Shown: positions 24,485 to 33,685, counted from the stretch's first letter. The stretch is DNA of 64,000 bases from CAUSKK01 sp963532425 (GCA_963532425.1 CAUSKK010000002.1:158830-222829); one strand, 5' to 3'. Notes: generated by a model from the sequence alone, not told the origin. Translations and numbers: made by a program.

Positions 24485-25045
24485 TTAGGGTTTGCTGTGC
24501 AGCTGATGCATGGCCTTTTCGGCACCGTCGCGCAGCAGCACCGGCAGAATCTGGACACCCCGCCGCAGCGCTTCGTCGATTTTGTCCTGGCCGGCCCGGT
24601 TGGGAGCGTCCAGCACATAGCCCACCACCTGGCTACTATCCCGGGGACGGTCGATGCCCAGGCGCAGCCGGTAGAAATCCTTGCTGCCGAGCTGGGCGAT
24701 GATATCGCGCAGACCATTGTGGCCACCGTGGCCGCCGCCGAATTTCAGACGCACCTCGCCCTCGGGTAAATCGAGCTCATCATGTACCACCAGAATTTCC
24801 TCCGGGGCCAGCTGGTAGAACTGAGCCAGAGCGCGCAGGGACTTGCCGCTGGCGTTCATAAAGGTCAGCGGTTTGAGCAGATGTACCGGCGCACCGCCGA
24901 GCAGCACCTTTTCATAGAGGCCGAAGAATTTACGTTCCTCAACGAAGCGCTCCCCCAGTTGTTCCAATAACCAAAAACCCGCGTTATGGCGGGTTTTGGC
25001 ATAGCGGTCGCCGGGGTTTCCGAGGCCGGCAATCAGTTTAATCAT
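24485..25045 (-). CDS. pth: Peptidyl-tRNA hydrolase
   Basis: 186-residue cytoplasmic esterase that recycles peptidyl-tRNA. The catalytic histidine lies in KTRHNAGFWLLE at about residue 20; LKPLTFMNASGKS and the FGGGHGGHNGLRDI loop are diagnostic. The start overlaps the rplY stop by 4 bp (ATGA), so the two are coupled. The rplY-pth order is widely conserved. Confidence 0.97.
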   Translation of the reverse strand: MIKLIAGLGNPGDRYAKTRHNAGFWLLEQLGERFVEERKFFGLYEKVLLGGAPVHLLKPLTFMNASGKSLRALAQFYQLAPEEILVVHDELDLPEGEVRLKFGGGHGGHNGLRDIIAQLGSKDFYRLRLGIDRPRDSSQVVGYVLDAPNRAGQDKIDEALRRGVQILPVLLRDGAEKAMHQLHSKP

Positions 25046-25662
25046 TCACCCTCGGCCGGGGCAGCTTCTTCCTCACCGCCACTTTGTGGGTAAATAACCT
25101 GAGCCACCACCCCGTCGGCCCGCTCGTCATTGTGGGCCAGACGAACCCCTTTGGGCAGTTTCAAATCGCGCAGGCGGACAGCCTCACCGATTGCAATGGC
25201 GGTCATATCCACCTCAATATGAGAGGGCAGGTTGCGCGGCTCGGCGATAATTTCCACGTTGTTCAACAGGTGCTCAACAATACCACCGTTGTTTTTCACG
25301 CCGGCGCAGATGTCTTCATTGATAAAGTGCAGGCTAACCGTGGTGTGCAGTTCCTGACCTTTAACCACCCGTTGCAGGTCGATATGCTGGTAGAGGGGTT
25401 TGTACAGGTGGCGTTGCACGGCACGAACGATAACTTCCTGGTCGGCCTGGCCTTCCACCTTCAGGTTAATGACCTGGGAATAGAAGCTATCGAAACGGCC
25501 CAGTTTAACCAGGTCGTTCTGGCTCAGGGCGATGGACAGGGGCTGGCCTTCGCCACCGTAGACAATGGCCGGAACCAGACCCTGATGACGCAGGCGGCGG
25601 CTCGCACCTTTCCCGTTGTCATGGCGGACGACCGCATTCAGTGTGTAAGCATAGTTGCTCAT
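25042..25662 (-). CDS. rplY: 50S ribosomal protein L25, long Ctc form
   Basis: 206-residue 5S-rRNA-binding protein. The N-terminal L25 domain (MSNYAYTLNAVVRHDNGKGASRRLR) is followed by the CTC/TL5 C-terminal beta domain with NLPSHIEVDMTAIAIGEAVRL. I chose the ATG preceded by GGAG; a longer open frame upstream is spurious because it reads through the prs terminator. The tail is Glu/Ala-rich. Confidence 0.96.
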   Translation of the reverse strand: MSNYAYTLNAVVRHDNGKGASRRLRHQGLVPAIVYGGEGQPLSIALSQNDLVKLGRFDSFYSQVINLKVEGQADQEVIVRAVQRHLYKPLYQHIDLQRVVKGQELHTTVSLHFINEDICAGVKNNGGIVEHLLNNVEIIAEPRNLPSHIEVDMTAIAIGEAVRLRDLKLPKGVRLAHNDERADGVVAQVIYPQSGGEEEAAPAEGE

Positions 25663-25673
25663 AGTTGTACTCC

Positions 25674-25706
25674 AAAAAAAAAAGAGCGCTTGCGACCAGC
25701 GCTCTT
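25674..25706 (-). terminator. Terminator/attenuator between prs and rplY
   Basis: On the minus strand AAGAGCGCT-GGTCGCA-AGCGCTCTT is followed by about ten T. The T run ends just upstream of the rplY ribosome site (GGAG), leaving no room for an rplY promoter after it, so partial read-through is implied. Confidence 0.88.
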
Positions 25707-25726
25707 GGTTAGAAACCCGTTTCCGT

Positions 25727-26662
25727 TTAGAGGAACAGGGCAGAAATGGACTCTTCGACGTGGATACGACGGATGGATTCGGCGATGAGGCCGGCAATGG
25801 GCAGCACCCGAATTTTACTGCACTGTTCCGCATTTTCACGGAGCGGAATGGAATCGGTAACCACCAGCTCATCCAGGCCGGAATTGTTGATGTTCTCCAC
25901 CGCCTTGCCGGAAAGAATGGGGTGGGTGATATAGGCCAGCACCCGGTTGGCACCGCGTTCTTTCAGCGCCGTGGCGGCGTTGCAGAGCGTGCCGGCGGTA
26001 TCAACCATATCGTCCACCAGAATGCAATCGCAACCCTCGATGCTGTCGCCGATGATGTTCATCACCTCGGATTCATTGGGTCGGGGCCGCCGTTTGTCGA
26101 TGATGGCCAGTTTGGCGTTGATAAGTTTAGCGGTGGCCCGGGCCCGCAGCACACCGCCGATGTCCGGCGATACCACCACCGGATTAACGAAGGACTGGGC
26201 CTTCAGGTCATTGGAAATAATCGGCGTGGAATAAATATTGTCCACCGGAAAATCAAAAAAGCCCTGGATTTGGTCAGCATGTAAATCCAAGGTCAGAACA
26301 CGGTCAATGCCCACGCTGGCAATCATATTGGCCACCACTTTGGCGGAGATGGGGACCCGGGCCGAGCGGGGCCGGCGGTCCTGGCGTGAATAGCCAAAAT
26401 AGGGAATAACGGCAGTAATCCGATTGGCCGAGGCCCGGCGCAGTGCATCGCTCATAATGAGCAGTTCCATAATGCTGTCGTTGGTGGGGTAGCAGGTGGG
26501 TTGGATGATGAAGACATCTTTACCGCGAACATTATCGCGAATTTCAACCTGAACTTCGCCATCGGAAAATCTATCGACAGTGGCATTACCAAGGGGAAGG
26601 CCTAACGCTTGAACAGCCTGGCGAGCCAATTTAGGATTAGCATTGCCCGTAAAAACGACCAT
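25727..26662 (-). CDS. prs: Ribose-phosphate pyrophosphokinase
   Basis: 311-residue enzyme making PRPP from ribose 5-phosphate and ATP for nucleotide, histidine and NAD synthesis. The ATP site (YFGYSRQDRRPR), the flexible-loop motif (LDLHADQIQGFFD) and the PRPP loop (CILVDDMVDTAGTL) are intact. I start at MVVFTGNANPKLA because a GAGG ribosome site lies five bases before that ATG; an ATG nine codons upstream (MVNNVPRGS) has none. Lies between tRNA-Gln and rplY, as in Pseudomonas, although ispE is missing here. Confidence 0.97.
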   Translation of the reverse strand: MVVFTGNANPKLARQAVQALGLPLGNATVDRFSDGEVQVEIRDNVRGKDVFIIQPTCYPTNDSIMELLIMSDALRRASANRITAVIPYFGYSRQDRRPRSARVPISAKVVANMIASVGIDRVLTLDLHADQIQGFFDFPVDNIYSTPIISNDLKAQSFVNPVVVSPDIGGVLRARATAKLINAKLAIIDKRRPRPNESEVMNIIGDSIEGCDCILVDDMVDTAGTLCNAATALKERGANRVLAYITHPILSGKAVENINNSGLDELVVTDSIPLRENAEQCSKIRVLPIAGLIAESIRRIHVEESISALFL

Positions 26663-26708
26663 GCTGCCTCGGGGGACGTTATTCACCATAATTTTGAACT
26701 TAGGAAAA

Positions 26709-26783
26709 TGGCTGGGGTAGCTGGATTCGAACCAACGCATGGCGGGATCAAAACCCGCTGCCTTACCGCTTGGCTATACCCCA
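26709..26783 (-). tRNA. tRNA-Gln (anticodon TTG)
   Basis: 75 nt with encoded CCA. Acceptor TGGGGTA/TACCCCA with the U1-A72 pair typical of tRNA-Gln. Anticodon arm GCGGG-TTTTGAT-CCCGC gives TTG. Sits between lolB and prs. Confidence 0.97.
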
Positions 26784-26861
26784 AACAAAGGATTGAAAAC
26801 TTGACTTCTCTAACCGAGAAGTCGCCCATTATACGGAGAAAAAAATGGAATGCAAGTTTTT

Positions 26862-27407
26862 TTAGCCGCCCATTTCATTCACAACAATTTTGATGAAATA
26901 GTCGTTCTGACGCAGACGCACGGCGCGATAGTAATGGCCCTGCCAATCGGTGTTTTCCACCTTCCAGCCGTTGAACTCAAACTTCTCCTCGTTGCGCTGG
27001 TCCACCAGCAGCTGCGGCAGTTTATCCAACGGCAGGGGAATGGTGAGATAGGCACTCAGCTGCTGCAGCGTCATGGTTTGCGGTGCCTTGTTGGGCTCAC
27101 GAATTTCCACCATGCCGTTGGTTTGGTAGGTCATGCCGAGATGTTCCTTGCCCAGCGGGTCAAACACCTGAATCAAATCGTGGTCCGGCCGGTGTTCCCA
27201 GCGCAGGTTCCCATTCATGCTCTTGCGGCTGCATTCGCCCACGGCGTTGTTACAGCTGGGATAGGCCATGCCAATTTTGCCCTGGGCCACCCAGTTATTT
27301 TTATCAAAGGCCGAGGCCGCCACGCCCACCGGCGACAGGGTATTGGTTTTCGGGGCGCAGGCGCCCAGGACCAGCGTCAGCAGAGTTAAAGCGAATATTT
27401 TTTTCAT
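26862..27407 (-). CDS. lolB: Outer-membrane lipoprotein receptor LolB
   Basis: 181-residue lipoprotein that takes lipoproteins from LolA and inserts them in the outer membrane. Lipobox LGAC at Cys17. The body has the LolB pattern of W-x-x-x-GKIG, NGNLRWEH, hydrophobic strand LIQVFDPLG and the PLPLDKLPQLL segment. The identification is supported by the conserved place next to tRNA-Gln and prs. The start overlaps the end of the sfsA-like gene by 4 bp. Confidence 0.85.
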   Translation of the reverse strand: MKKIFALTLLTLVLGACAPKTNTLSPVGVAASAFDKNNWVAQGKIGMAYPSCNNAVGECSRKSMNGNLRWEHRPDHDLIQVFDPLGKEHLGMTYQTNGMVEIREPNKAPQTMTLQQLSAYLTIPLPLDKLPQLLVDQRNEEKFEFNGWKVENTDWQGHYYRAVRLRQNDYFIKIVVNEMGG

Positions 27408-28147
27408 AGTTCCAACTTGAAATAGTCCAGTAGATAAACACCCAGCCGGTCAATCTTGCAATTGACCTGCCAGAATTCCAGGCCCAGGCCGCGATTGCGC
27501 GCCACCGTGTCCATCACCCGGGCCACCGCCGCATTTTCCGTGGCCGCCGGCGGCGAAAAACGCGGACAATCGTAGAGAAAACACAGCACCATCAGCGCCC
27601 GTTCATGGGCCGCCAGCGAGGCGCCGAGCTCATCCATATGCTTGGTGAGCCGGTCGGTGAGACCTAGGCTGGCGGTCGGACGGGTTTTCACCGCGGCCGG
27701 AATCGGCAAATTGAGCTGTTGCAGCGGCATTTTTACCTCGACATAGCTGTCGCCGACGAGAAAATCCAGCCGCGACGCGCCCAGCCTGACCTCCCGGGCC
27801 ACCGGCCCGCCGGCGGGCAGCATGCGGGGCAAAGCCTGCCGTTGCAGAAAGTATTCCATATAGCGATTGACGGCCGTTTGGTTGATGCCGAACCACCGCT
27901 TTTCGGCCACGTCAAAGCCATCCAGGCTAAGCGCTTCGACGGTATGGGCCGTTTTACGTTGGGGATTGTGGCTGCTGGAGAGCAGACAGGGCAAATCCTC
28001 CAGGGCCAGATTGCCAATGCGGCCGGTGCTGGGGCAGTGAACTTCCTGCTCCTGGCCGTCCAGCTCCACGGTCATGATGAAACGATTTTTCCGGCGCCGC
28101 AGCCGGGCCTCGCGCAGGGGTTCGGGGAAAAGATAGCTGTCGTTCAT
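27404..28147 (-). CDS. sfsA: SfsA-family DNA/RNA nuclease-like protein (sugar fermentation stimulation protein homologue)
   Basis: 247-residue member of the SfsA family. Conserved segments are the N-terminal EARLRRRKNRFIMTVEL, HCPSTGRIGNL, and the nuclease-like core with RLDFLVGDSYVEVKMPLQ, in which the D and E-V-K resemble a PD-(D/E)XK active site. E. coli SfsA was described as a regulator of maltose genes and binds DNA; the true biochemical role is uncertain. It lies between the TPR gene (9-bp gap) and lolB (4-bp overlap). Confidence 0.88.
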   Translation of the reverse strand: MNDSYLFPEPLREARLRRRKNRFIMTVELDGQEQEVHCPSTGRIGNLALEDLPCLLSSSHNPQRKTAHTVEALSLDGFDVAEKRWFGINQTAVNRYMEYFLQRQALPRMLPAGGPVAREVRLGASRLDFLVGDSYVEVKMPLQQLNLPIPAAVKTRPTASLGLTDRLTKHMDELGASLAAHERALMVLCFLYDCPRFSPPAATENAAVARVMDTVARNRGLGLEFWQVNCKIDRLGVYLLDYFKLEL

Positions 28148-28156
28148 GGGGAAGCC

Positions 28157-29797
28157 TTAGGGAGTTAGTTTGTATTTCTCGCCCATCTGCAACAAATCAT
28201 GGTGCTTGGGCTGGCCTTTAATTTCATAGCTGTAGATTTCCCTGGCCAAATCGCTCTGCTGGTTGCGCATCAATAAATCAATGTAATGGGCGACGATTTC
28301 CCCATCGCGAAAGCCGGCATAGGCCCGCCGTTGCCACTGAAGCGCTTCCTTGAGCTTGCCCTCCTGGGCGAGCAGCTGGGCGTAGCTGTCCTGAATGGCC
28401 GGGGCCGAGGGATAGGCGTCGATGGCGGCCCGGATAAGCTCGGCACCGTCCTGCTGCCGCTCCTTCTGGCGCAGCAGCAGATAGCCGTAGCCGTTGAGGG
28501 CGTCGATGTTATTGGCGTCCTGTTCGAGAATCTGCAGGTAGAGCGCTTCGGCCTTGGCAAAATCCTTCTGCCGGGCCGCGTTCTCCGCCAGCAGCAGCTG
28601 CAAGGAGCTCTGCCGGGGGAAGCGCTTCTCGGCCTCGGCCACCAGCTCGCCCACGTCCTGCTCCTGCTGCAACAGCTGCTGGATTTCGAGCAGATAGAAT
28701 TCCAGGGCGTAATCGGGAAACTGCTCGCGCAGCCGGGCGAATTTCTCCCGCCCCTGCTGAAGCTGACCCCGGCGCAGGGCCTGCAGCGCGCTTTCCTGCT
28801 GGCCCAGCATCAGCAGCTGGGACTTGGGATTGATTTTTTCCAGGAAGCGCTTCGCCTCCTCCTCCTTGCCGTCCCGTTCAAGGAGCTGGGCCATATGAAA
28901 GTTATAGCTTTCCTCCTCAATCTGCTGGTTCTGCAGCAGCTGGTCGTAGTAATGGCGGGCCTTGTCGCTCTGGCCGCTCTGGCTGTAGAGCCAGGCCAGC
29001 AGCTGCATGATGCGCGGCTCCTTCGGCTGCAGCTGCAGCCACTTCTCCGCCAGCGGCAGGGCCTTTTCCCACTGGTAGTGGTCGGCGAGAATGTCGATGT
29101 TGAGGGACAGCAATTCCGGGTCGTTGGGGGCGCGCTGGCGCAGCCTATCGATGATGGCCAGGGCCTTTTTCAGTTCGCCGATTTCCGACAGCACCTCCAC
29201 CCGCATCAGTTCGAGCTTACGCCAGTTGCCGTCCAGGGCCAGGGCCCGGTCGAAGGCGTCCAGCGCCACCGTAACCTGCCCCTGCTCCTTGGCGATGAGG
29301 CCGAGATAGTAGAAAAGATAGGGATTTTTCGGGAAGCGCTTCGCCAAATCCTGAAACAGTTCGATGCGTTCGGGATAATCGCCGGCCATGCGGCTAATCT
29401 GGGCGATAATCTGCGGCTCCGGCGAGCGCCGCAGCAGCGCTTCGGCGTGGGTGGCGATTTCCTTGGATTTATGCAGCTGGAACAGCACCCGCAGCAGGGC
29501 CAGTTCGGCATCGTCATCGTTGGGGAAATGCTCCAACCACTGGCTGGCGATGCTCTCGGCCTCGGCAAAGTTGGAATTATTCATTGAAAGTTCAAAGGCA
29601 TAGCTGTAGACGTCGTACTGTTTCGATTCGCTGGCAATGCGATTGACCTTCTGGGAGGCTCCCTGATAATCGCCGGCCTGGTCGGCAAAACGGGCATTGA
29701 GGGTTTCAAAAAGCCAGCGCGACGAATCAGACCATTCCTGGGCCTGGGAAGAACAGCTGGCAAGGCTGGCCCAGAGGAAAATTACGGGAAACTTCAT
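28157..29797 (-). CDS. TPR-repeat exported protein (PA4667-like)
   Basis: 546 residues with a signal sequence (MKFPVIFLWASLASCSSQA; the cysteine could be lipidated, though the box SLASC is imperfect). Nearly the whole protein is tetratricopeptide repeats, for example NPYLFYYLGLIAKEQGQVTV and NNIDALNGYGYLLLRQ. The arrangement TPR - lolB on one strand and hemA - prfA on the other is the same as in Pseudomonas. Probably a periplasmic or outer-membrane scaffold; specific role unknown. It carries four exact palindrome copies in frame. Confidence 0.85.
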   Translation of the reverse strand: MKFPVIFLWASLASCSSQAQEWSDSSRWLFETLNARFADQAGDYQGASQKVNRIASESKQYDVYSYAFELSMNNSNFAEAESIASQWLEHFPNDDDAELALLRVLFQLHKSKEIATHAEALLRRSPEPQIIAQISRMAGDYPERIELFQDLAKRFPKNPYLFYYLGLIAKEQGQVTVALDAFDRALALDGNWRKLELMRVEVLSEIGELKKALAIIDRLRQRAPNDPELLSLNIDILADHYQWEKALPLAEKWLQLQPKEPRIMQLLAWLYSQSGQSDKARHYYDQLLQNQQIEEESYNFHMAQLLERDGKEEEAKRFLEKINPKSQLLMLGQQESALQALRRGQLQQGREKFARLREQFPDYALEFYLLEIQQLLQQEQDVGELVAEAEKRFPRQSSLQLLLAENAARQKDFAKAEALYLQILEQDANNIDALNGYGYLLLRQKERQQDGAELIRAAIDAYPSAPAIQDSYAQLLAQEGKLKEALQWQRRAYAGFRDGEIVAHYIDLLMRNQQSDLAREIYSYEIKGQPKHHDLLQMGEKYKLTP

Positions 29798-29825
29798 TGA
29801 AATAATTTAAAATTAGGGGAATTTT

Positions 29826-31103
29826 TTGCAAAAAAATAATATGTTGAATATACACGAGGCCCAAAACAAATTCATCTCTGCCTTCGGCGTCAACCACCAG
29901 ACCGCCAACGTGGCCACCCGCGAAAAAATCGCCTTCCGACCGGAGGAATTGCAGGCCCTGCTGCCGCGCTGTGTGGAGGCGCTGGGGGTGTCCGAAGTGG
30001 CGCTACTTTCCACCTGCAACCGCACCGAATTCTACGCCATCGCCGAGGCTGAACCGGACTGGCTCAGCTGGCTGGCCCGGGAAAAGAAACTGGACCCGAC
30101 CGAGCTCAGCGCCTACTGCTTCGAGCACCACAACCGGCCGGCCATTCGCCACATTTTCCGCGTCGCCTGCGGCCTGGACTCGCTGGTGCTGGGCGAGCCG
30201 CAGATTCTCGGCCAGATGAAACAGGCCTACCGCCTGGCCAAGGCCGCCGGCACCCTCCATTCGGTGCTGGACCGCCTCTTCCAGCAGGCCTTCGCCATTG
30301 CCAAGCAGGTGCGCCACAACACTGCCATCGGCCAGAATCCGGTTTCGGTGGCCTATGCCGGCGTCAAGCTGACCCGCCAATTCTTTGACGACCATCCGAA
30401 GCGGACGGCCCTCATCGTCGGCGCCGGTGAGACGGCCAAACTAACGGCCCGCTACCTGCGCGACCTGCAGATTGGCCGGCTGCTGATTGCCAATCGCACC
30501 CTGGCCCACGCCCAGAGCCTGGCCGAGGAAAACCACGGCTTCGCCCTGTCGCTGGAGCAAATCGACGCCCATCTGCACGAGGCCGACATGGTCTTCGGCA
30601 CCGCCCGGGTTGAGCGCGAACTCATCGGCACCGAGCAGGTGGAACGGGCCCTGCGGGCGCGGCGCCAGCTGCAAATCTACGTGGATTTGGCCATTCCGCG
30701 CAATTTCGCCGCCGGCATCGAGGGGCTGGAGGAGGCCTTCAGCTTCACCATCGACGATTTGGAACAAATCATCGAAGGCAACCGCCAGGCGCGCAAACAG
30801 GCCTCCAGCCAGGCGGAAATCATGGTGAATCTGCACAGCGATGACTTCCTCGGCTGGTTCCTGTCCAAGCCCCAGCAGCAGATTGTCCGCCACATGCGCG
30901 AACACGCCAACGAGCTGCGCCTCCAGCTGCTGAACGAGGCCTACCGCCGGCTGGCCCTGGGCGAGGAGGCGAGCAAGGTCATGGAGCAGCTGAGCCTAAA
31001 ACTGATGAATAAGCTGCTGCACAATCCCAGCGAGCTGATTCACGCCATTCCCCCCGACCACAAGGACTGGCTGGCCATCGTGGCCGATACCTTTCAATCC
31101 TAA
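29826..31103 (+). CDS. hemA: Glutamyl-tRNA reductase
   Basis: 425-residue enzyme making glutamate-1-semialdehyde from Glu-tRNA, the first step of tetrapyrrole synthesis. The nucleophilic cysteine lies in LLSTCNRTEFY and the NADPH site in IVGAGETAKLTARYL; the segment GLDSLVLGEPQILGQMKQAY is diagnostic. The start is probably TTG at 29826, because AGGGGA lies five bases before it; the next ATG (29841) has no ribosome site. Two tRNA-Glu genes, which supply its substrate, lie about 7.5 kb away. Confidence 0.97.
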   Translation: MQKNNMLNIHEAQNKFISAFGVNHQTANVATREKIAFRPEELQALLPRCVEALGVSEVALLSTCNRTEFYAIAEAEPDWLSWLAREKKLDPTELSAYCFEHHNRPAIRHIFRVACGLDSLVLGEPQILGQMKQAYRLAKAAGTLHSVLDRLFQQAFAIAKQVRHNTAIGQNPVSVAYAGVKLTRQFFDDHPKRTALIVGAGETAKLTARYLRDLQIGRLLIANRTLAHAQSLAEENHGFALSLEQIDAHLHEADMVFGTARVERELIGTEQVERALRARRQLQIYVDLAIPRNFAAGIEGLEEAFSFTIDDLEQIIEGNRQARKQASSQAEIMVNLHSDDFLGWFLSKPQQQIVRHMREHANELRLQLLNEAYRRLALGEEASKVMEQLSLKLMNKLLHNPSELIHAIPPDHKDWLAIVADTFQS

Positions 31104-31110
31104 ATAAACC

Positions 31111-31229
31111 GAAGCGCTTCGGCCGAGAGCACCGCTTCGCTAGAAGCGCTCAGCGAGGGTCAAACCCGAGTCGAACCGCTTCCAAAGGAAGCGCTCAGTG
31201 AGGCCAACGGCCGAGTCGAACCGCTTCCC
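31111..31229. repeat. Palindrome plus degenerate 45-bp tandem repeat before prfA
   Basis: One exact GAAGCGCTTC at about 31112 is followed by two 45-bp units starting at 31143 and 31188. Each begins GAAGCGCTCAG, has CGAGTCGAAC in the middle and ends CGCTTCC, so the two half-palindromes are separated by about 25 bp. Confidence 0.85.
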
Positions 31230-31246
31230 CCGTTCCCGGAGAACCT

Positions 31247-32326
31247 ATGCATCCCAATCTTTTAGCCCGGCTCGCCAGCGTGCGCGAGCGTCAGGAAGAA
31301 CTGAACGGCCTATTGGCCCTGCCGGAGACGGCCGAAAATCCCAGCCTGCTGCAGAAATACGCCCAGGAACACGGCCAGATTAGCCCCATCGTCGCCGCCC
31401 TGGACGAGCTCGAGCGGCTGCAACGGGAGCAGGCGGCCCTGGCCGATATGGCCGATGACCCGGAAATGGCCGAACTGATTGCCAGCGAACGCGACGAGCT
31501 CGCCGAGAAAATCCGCGTCGCCGATGACGCCCTGGCCCGGCTGATGCTGCCGAAAGACCCGCTGGACGAGGCCGATGTCTATCTGGAAATCCGCGCCGGC
31601 ACCGGCGGCGACGAGGCGGCCCTCTTCGCCGGCGACCTGTTCCGCATGTACAGCCGCTATGCCGAACTGCGGCGCTGGCAGCTGGCCATCCTCTCGGAAA
31701 ACCCCGGCGAGCACGGCGGCTACAAGGAAATCATTGCCCAAATCAGCGGCAACAACGTCTATTCCAGCCTTAAATTTGAGAGCGGCGCCCACCGGGTGCA
31801 GCGGGTGCCGGACACGGAGGCCAGCGGCCGCATCCACACCAGCGCGGCCACGGTGGCGGTGCTGCCGGTGGTGGAAGCGGTGGAAGCGGTGGACATTAAC
31901 CCGGCCGATTTAAAAATCGACACCTACCGGGCCTCCGGGGCCGGCGGCCAGCACGTCAATAAAACCGAAAGTGCCATTCGCATCACCCACCTGCCCACCG
32001 GCCTGGTGGTGGAATGCCAGGAGGAGCGCTCCCAGCATAAAAACCGGGCCAAGGCCATGAACCTGCTCGCCACCCGGCTGCTGGACGCCGAACGGCAGAA
32101 GCAGAACGCCGAACAGGCCGCCGAACGTAAAAGTCTGGTCGGCAGCGGCGACCGCAGCGAGCGCATTCGCACCTATAACTATCCCCAGAGCCGGGTTACG
32201 GACCACCGCATCAACCTGACCCTCTACCGCCTCGATGAGATTCTGACCGGCGCTCTGGATTTGCTCATCGTGCCGCTGCAGCAGGAACAGGAAACCGCCG
32301 CCCTGCTGGCCCTGCAAAATGAATGA
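31247..32326 (+). CDS. prfA: Peptide chain release factor 1
   Basis: 359-residue factor that releases the chain at UAA and UAG. It has the catalytic GGQ in ASGAGGQHVNKTES at about residue 228 and the stop-codon-reading tripeptide P-D-T in RVPDTEAS. Follows hemA as in most gammaproteobacteria, but the usual prmC gene does not follow. Confidence 0.97.
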   Translation: MHPNLLARLASVRERQEELNGLLALPETAENPSLLQKYAQEHGQISPIVAALDELERLQREQAALADMADDPEMAELIASERDELAEKIRVADDALARLMLPKDPLDEADVYLEIRAGTGGDEAALFAGDLFRMYSRYAELRRWQLAILSENPGEHGGYKEIIAQISGNNVYSSLKFESGAHRVQRVPDTEASGRIHTSAATVAVLPVVEAVEAVDINPADLKIDTYRASGAGGQHVNKTESAIRITHLPTGLVVECQEERSQHKNRAKAMNLLATRLLDAERQKQNAEQAAERKSLVGSGDRSERIRTYNYPQSRVTDHRINLTLYRLDEILTGALDLLIVPLQQEQETAALLALQNE

Positions 32327-33014
32327 ACGGAATGACGGCCCCGGCCCGCTGAATTCCGAGGGCCAAGCCCCAACCGAACCACTTCGTAAAGAAGCGCTCA
32401 GCGCCGGCGCGGGCCGAGATGCACCGCCTCCCTCCGGCCCGGCGCCCGGCCGGCCGCCGGCGGCCCAGTCCCTGGGCGAGCATTTCGGCCTGCTGGCCCT
32501 GCTCATTCTGCTGCCGCTGTGGTTTAACTTTTTCCGCTGGCTCGGCGGCATGACCAATCTGCTGCTCAAGGCCCTGGCGGCGCCGCTGTTCACCCTGCTG
32601 GTCTGGAAGCTGCCCCGGCAGCGCTTCAATCTCAGCAACCAACTGGTGGCCCTGTTCGCCTGGCTGGCCCTCTTTCTGCCGGTGCTGGATGACCTGGTCA
32701 ATGTGCGCACCGTCAGCACCGCCAACTATCAGCTCCAGACGGCGCCCCTGACCTTCACCACCGCCCCCTTCATTCGCTTTAACTATCTCAGCTACTACCT
32801 CTCCGACAGCCAGCTGCGCCGGCTACGGCTACAGGAACAGTATCTCCACGGCCGGCCCGGCCTGCTGACGGTGCGCTACTATCCCAACGCCCGCTATGTT
32901 CTCAGCGCTGACCTCCAGCCCCACCCGAGCCCCAGTCCCAGCCCCCGGCCCGTCCAGCTGGAACCACAGCTGCCCCGGCCCCAGGCGCTGGGCGGCGACG
33001 CCAGCCCCTTCTAG
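32319..33014 (+). CDS. Predicted inner-membrane protein of unknown function
   Basis: 231 residues, overlapping the prfA end by 8 bp and so probably co-translated. A disordered Pro/Ala-rich N terminus (about 50 residues) precedes three hydrophobic segments at about 52-72, 80-98 and 105-125 (FGLLALLILLPLWFNFFRWL, then LLLKALAAPLFTLLVW, then LVALFAWLALFLPVL). A soluble C-terminal domain (about 125-205) ends in a Pro/Ser-rich tail. I do not recognise the family. Its stop overlaps that of the convergent hydrolase gene. Confidence 0.7.
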   Translation: MNERNDGPGPLNSEGQAPTEPLRKEALSAGAGRDAPPPSGPAPGRPPAAQSLGEHFGLLALLILLPLWFNFFRWLGGMTNLLLKALAAPLFTLLVWKLPRQRFNLSNQLVALFAWLALFLPVLDDLVNVRTVSTANYQLQTAPLTFTTAPFIRFNYLSYYLSDSQLRRLRLQEQYLHGRPGLLTVRYYPNARYVLSADLQPHPSPSPSPRPVQLEPQLPRPQALGGDASPF

Positions 33015-33607
33015 AGCTCGCGGCGTAGCCAGTCATCGCGGAAACGCCGCTGGGCGGCCGTGTGAAACCAGTGTTCCCCGGCCGGCATGAGGGTCAGGCG
33101 GGCACCGGTGGCTGCGGCAAAGGCCCCTAGCGTGGCCGGTGGACTCAGCTCGTCCCGGTCGCCGGCGAGAATGGCGGTGGGCTGGCGCCAGCGGATGGGA
33201 TGCCGGCGGACCCAGCAGAGGTAATCCCAGGAGAGCGCTTCGCCGTCGGCCACCTCAATGCGTCCGGCCCGACGAAGCGCTTCCTCGTCCCAGCCGCCGG
33301 CGGCCAAGCGACGCCGAATCAGCCCCTCCATGTCCACGATGGGAGCAATCAGCAATGCCTTTCGTAACGGCACCGCCGCCAGGCTGAGGAGGGCATAGTA
33401 GGCGCCGATACTGTTGGCGATGAGCACCAGTTCCCGCCGGCCCAGCGTTTGGAAAAAGCGCGGAAACTCTTCGACCGCCGCCTCGGGCGACCGGGCCCGG
33501 TAGTCGAAGCCGATAAGCTCCTCGTCGGCGGAGAAAAATTTTCGGTAAGACTCCCCCTCGGCCGCCGTACCGCCGAGGCCGTGGATATAAACCGCTGTTC
33601 TTTTCAT
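33011..33607 (-). CDS. Small alpha/beta hydrolase
   Basis: 198 residues. The N terminus TAVYIHGLGGTAAEG gives the HG oxyanion motif; the nucleophile serine is in LIANSIGAYYAL, where the usual first glycine of the elbow is alanine; the aspartate lies in LAGDRDELSPP and the histidine in AGEHWFHT. Substrate unknown. A much longer open frame extends upstream through the facing gene and is spurious; this ATG starts the conserved domain. Its stop shares CTAG with the convergent membrane-protein gene. Confidence 0.85.
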   Translation of the reverse strand: MKRTAVYIHGLGGTAAEGESYRKFFSADEELIGFDYRARSPEAAVEEFPRFFQTLGRRELVLIANSIGAYYALLSLAAVPLRKALLIAPIVDMEGLIRRRLAAGGWDEEALRRAGRIEVADGEALSWDYLCWVRRHPIRWRQPTAILAGDRDELSPPATLGAFAAATGARLTLMPAGEHWFHTAAQRRFRDDWLRREL

Positions 33608-33685
33608 GGCGCTGCTCCCGTTAAATTCTCCTATGATAGGTGGCCCGGCCCGGCCGACACCTTTCTTAACCACGAGGATAAAACC

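Noticed and set aside
25663..25953. N-terminal extension of L25 to 303 residues
   Set aside because: It would read through the prs terminator and the prs 3' end; the ATG with GGAG at 25662 fits homologues.
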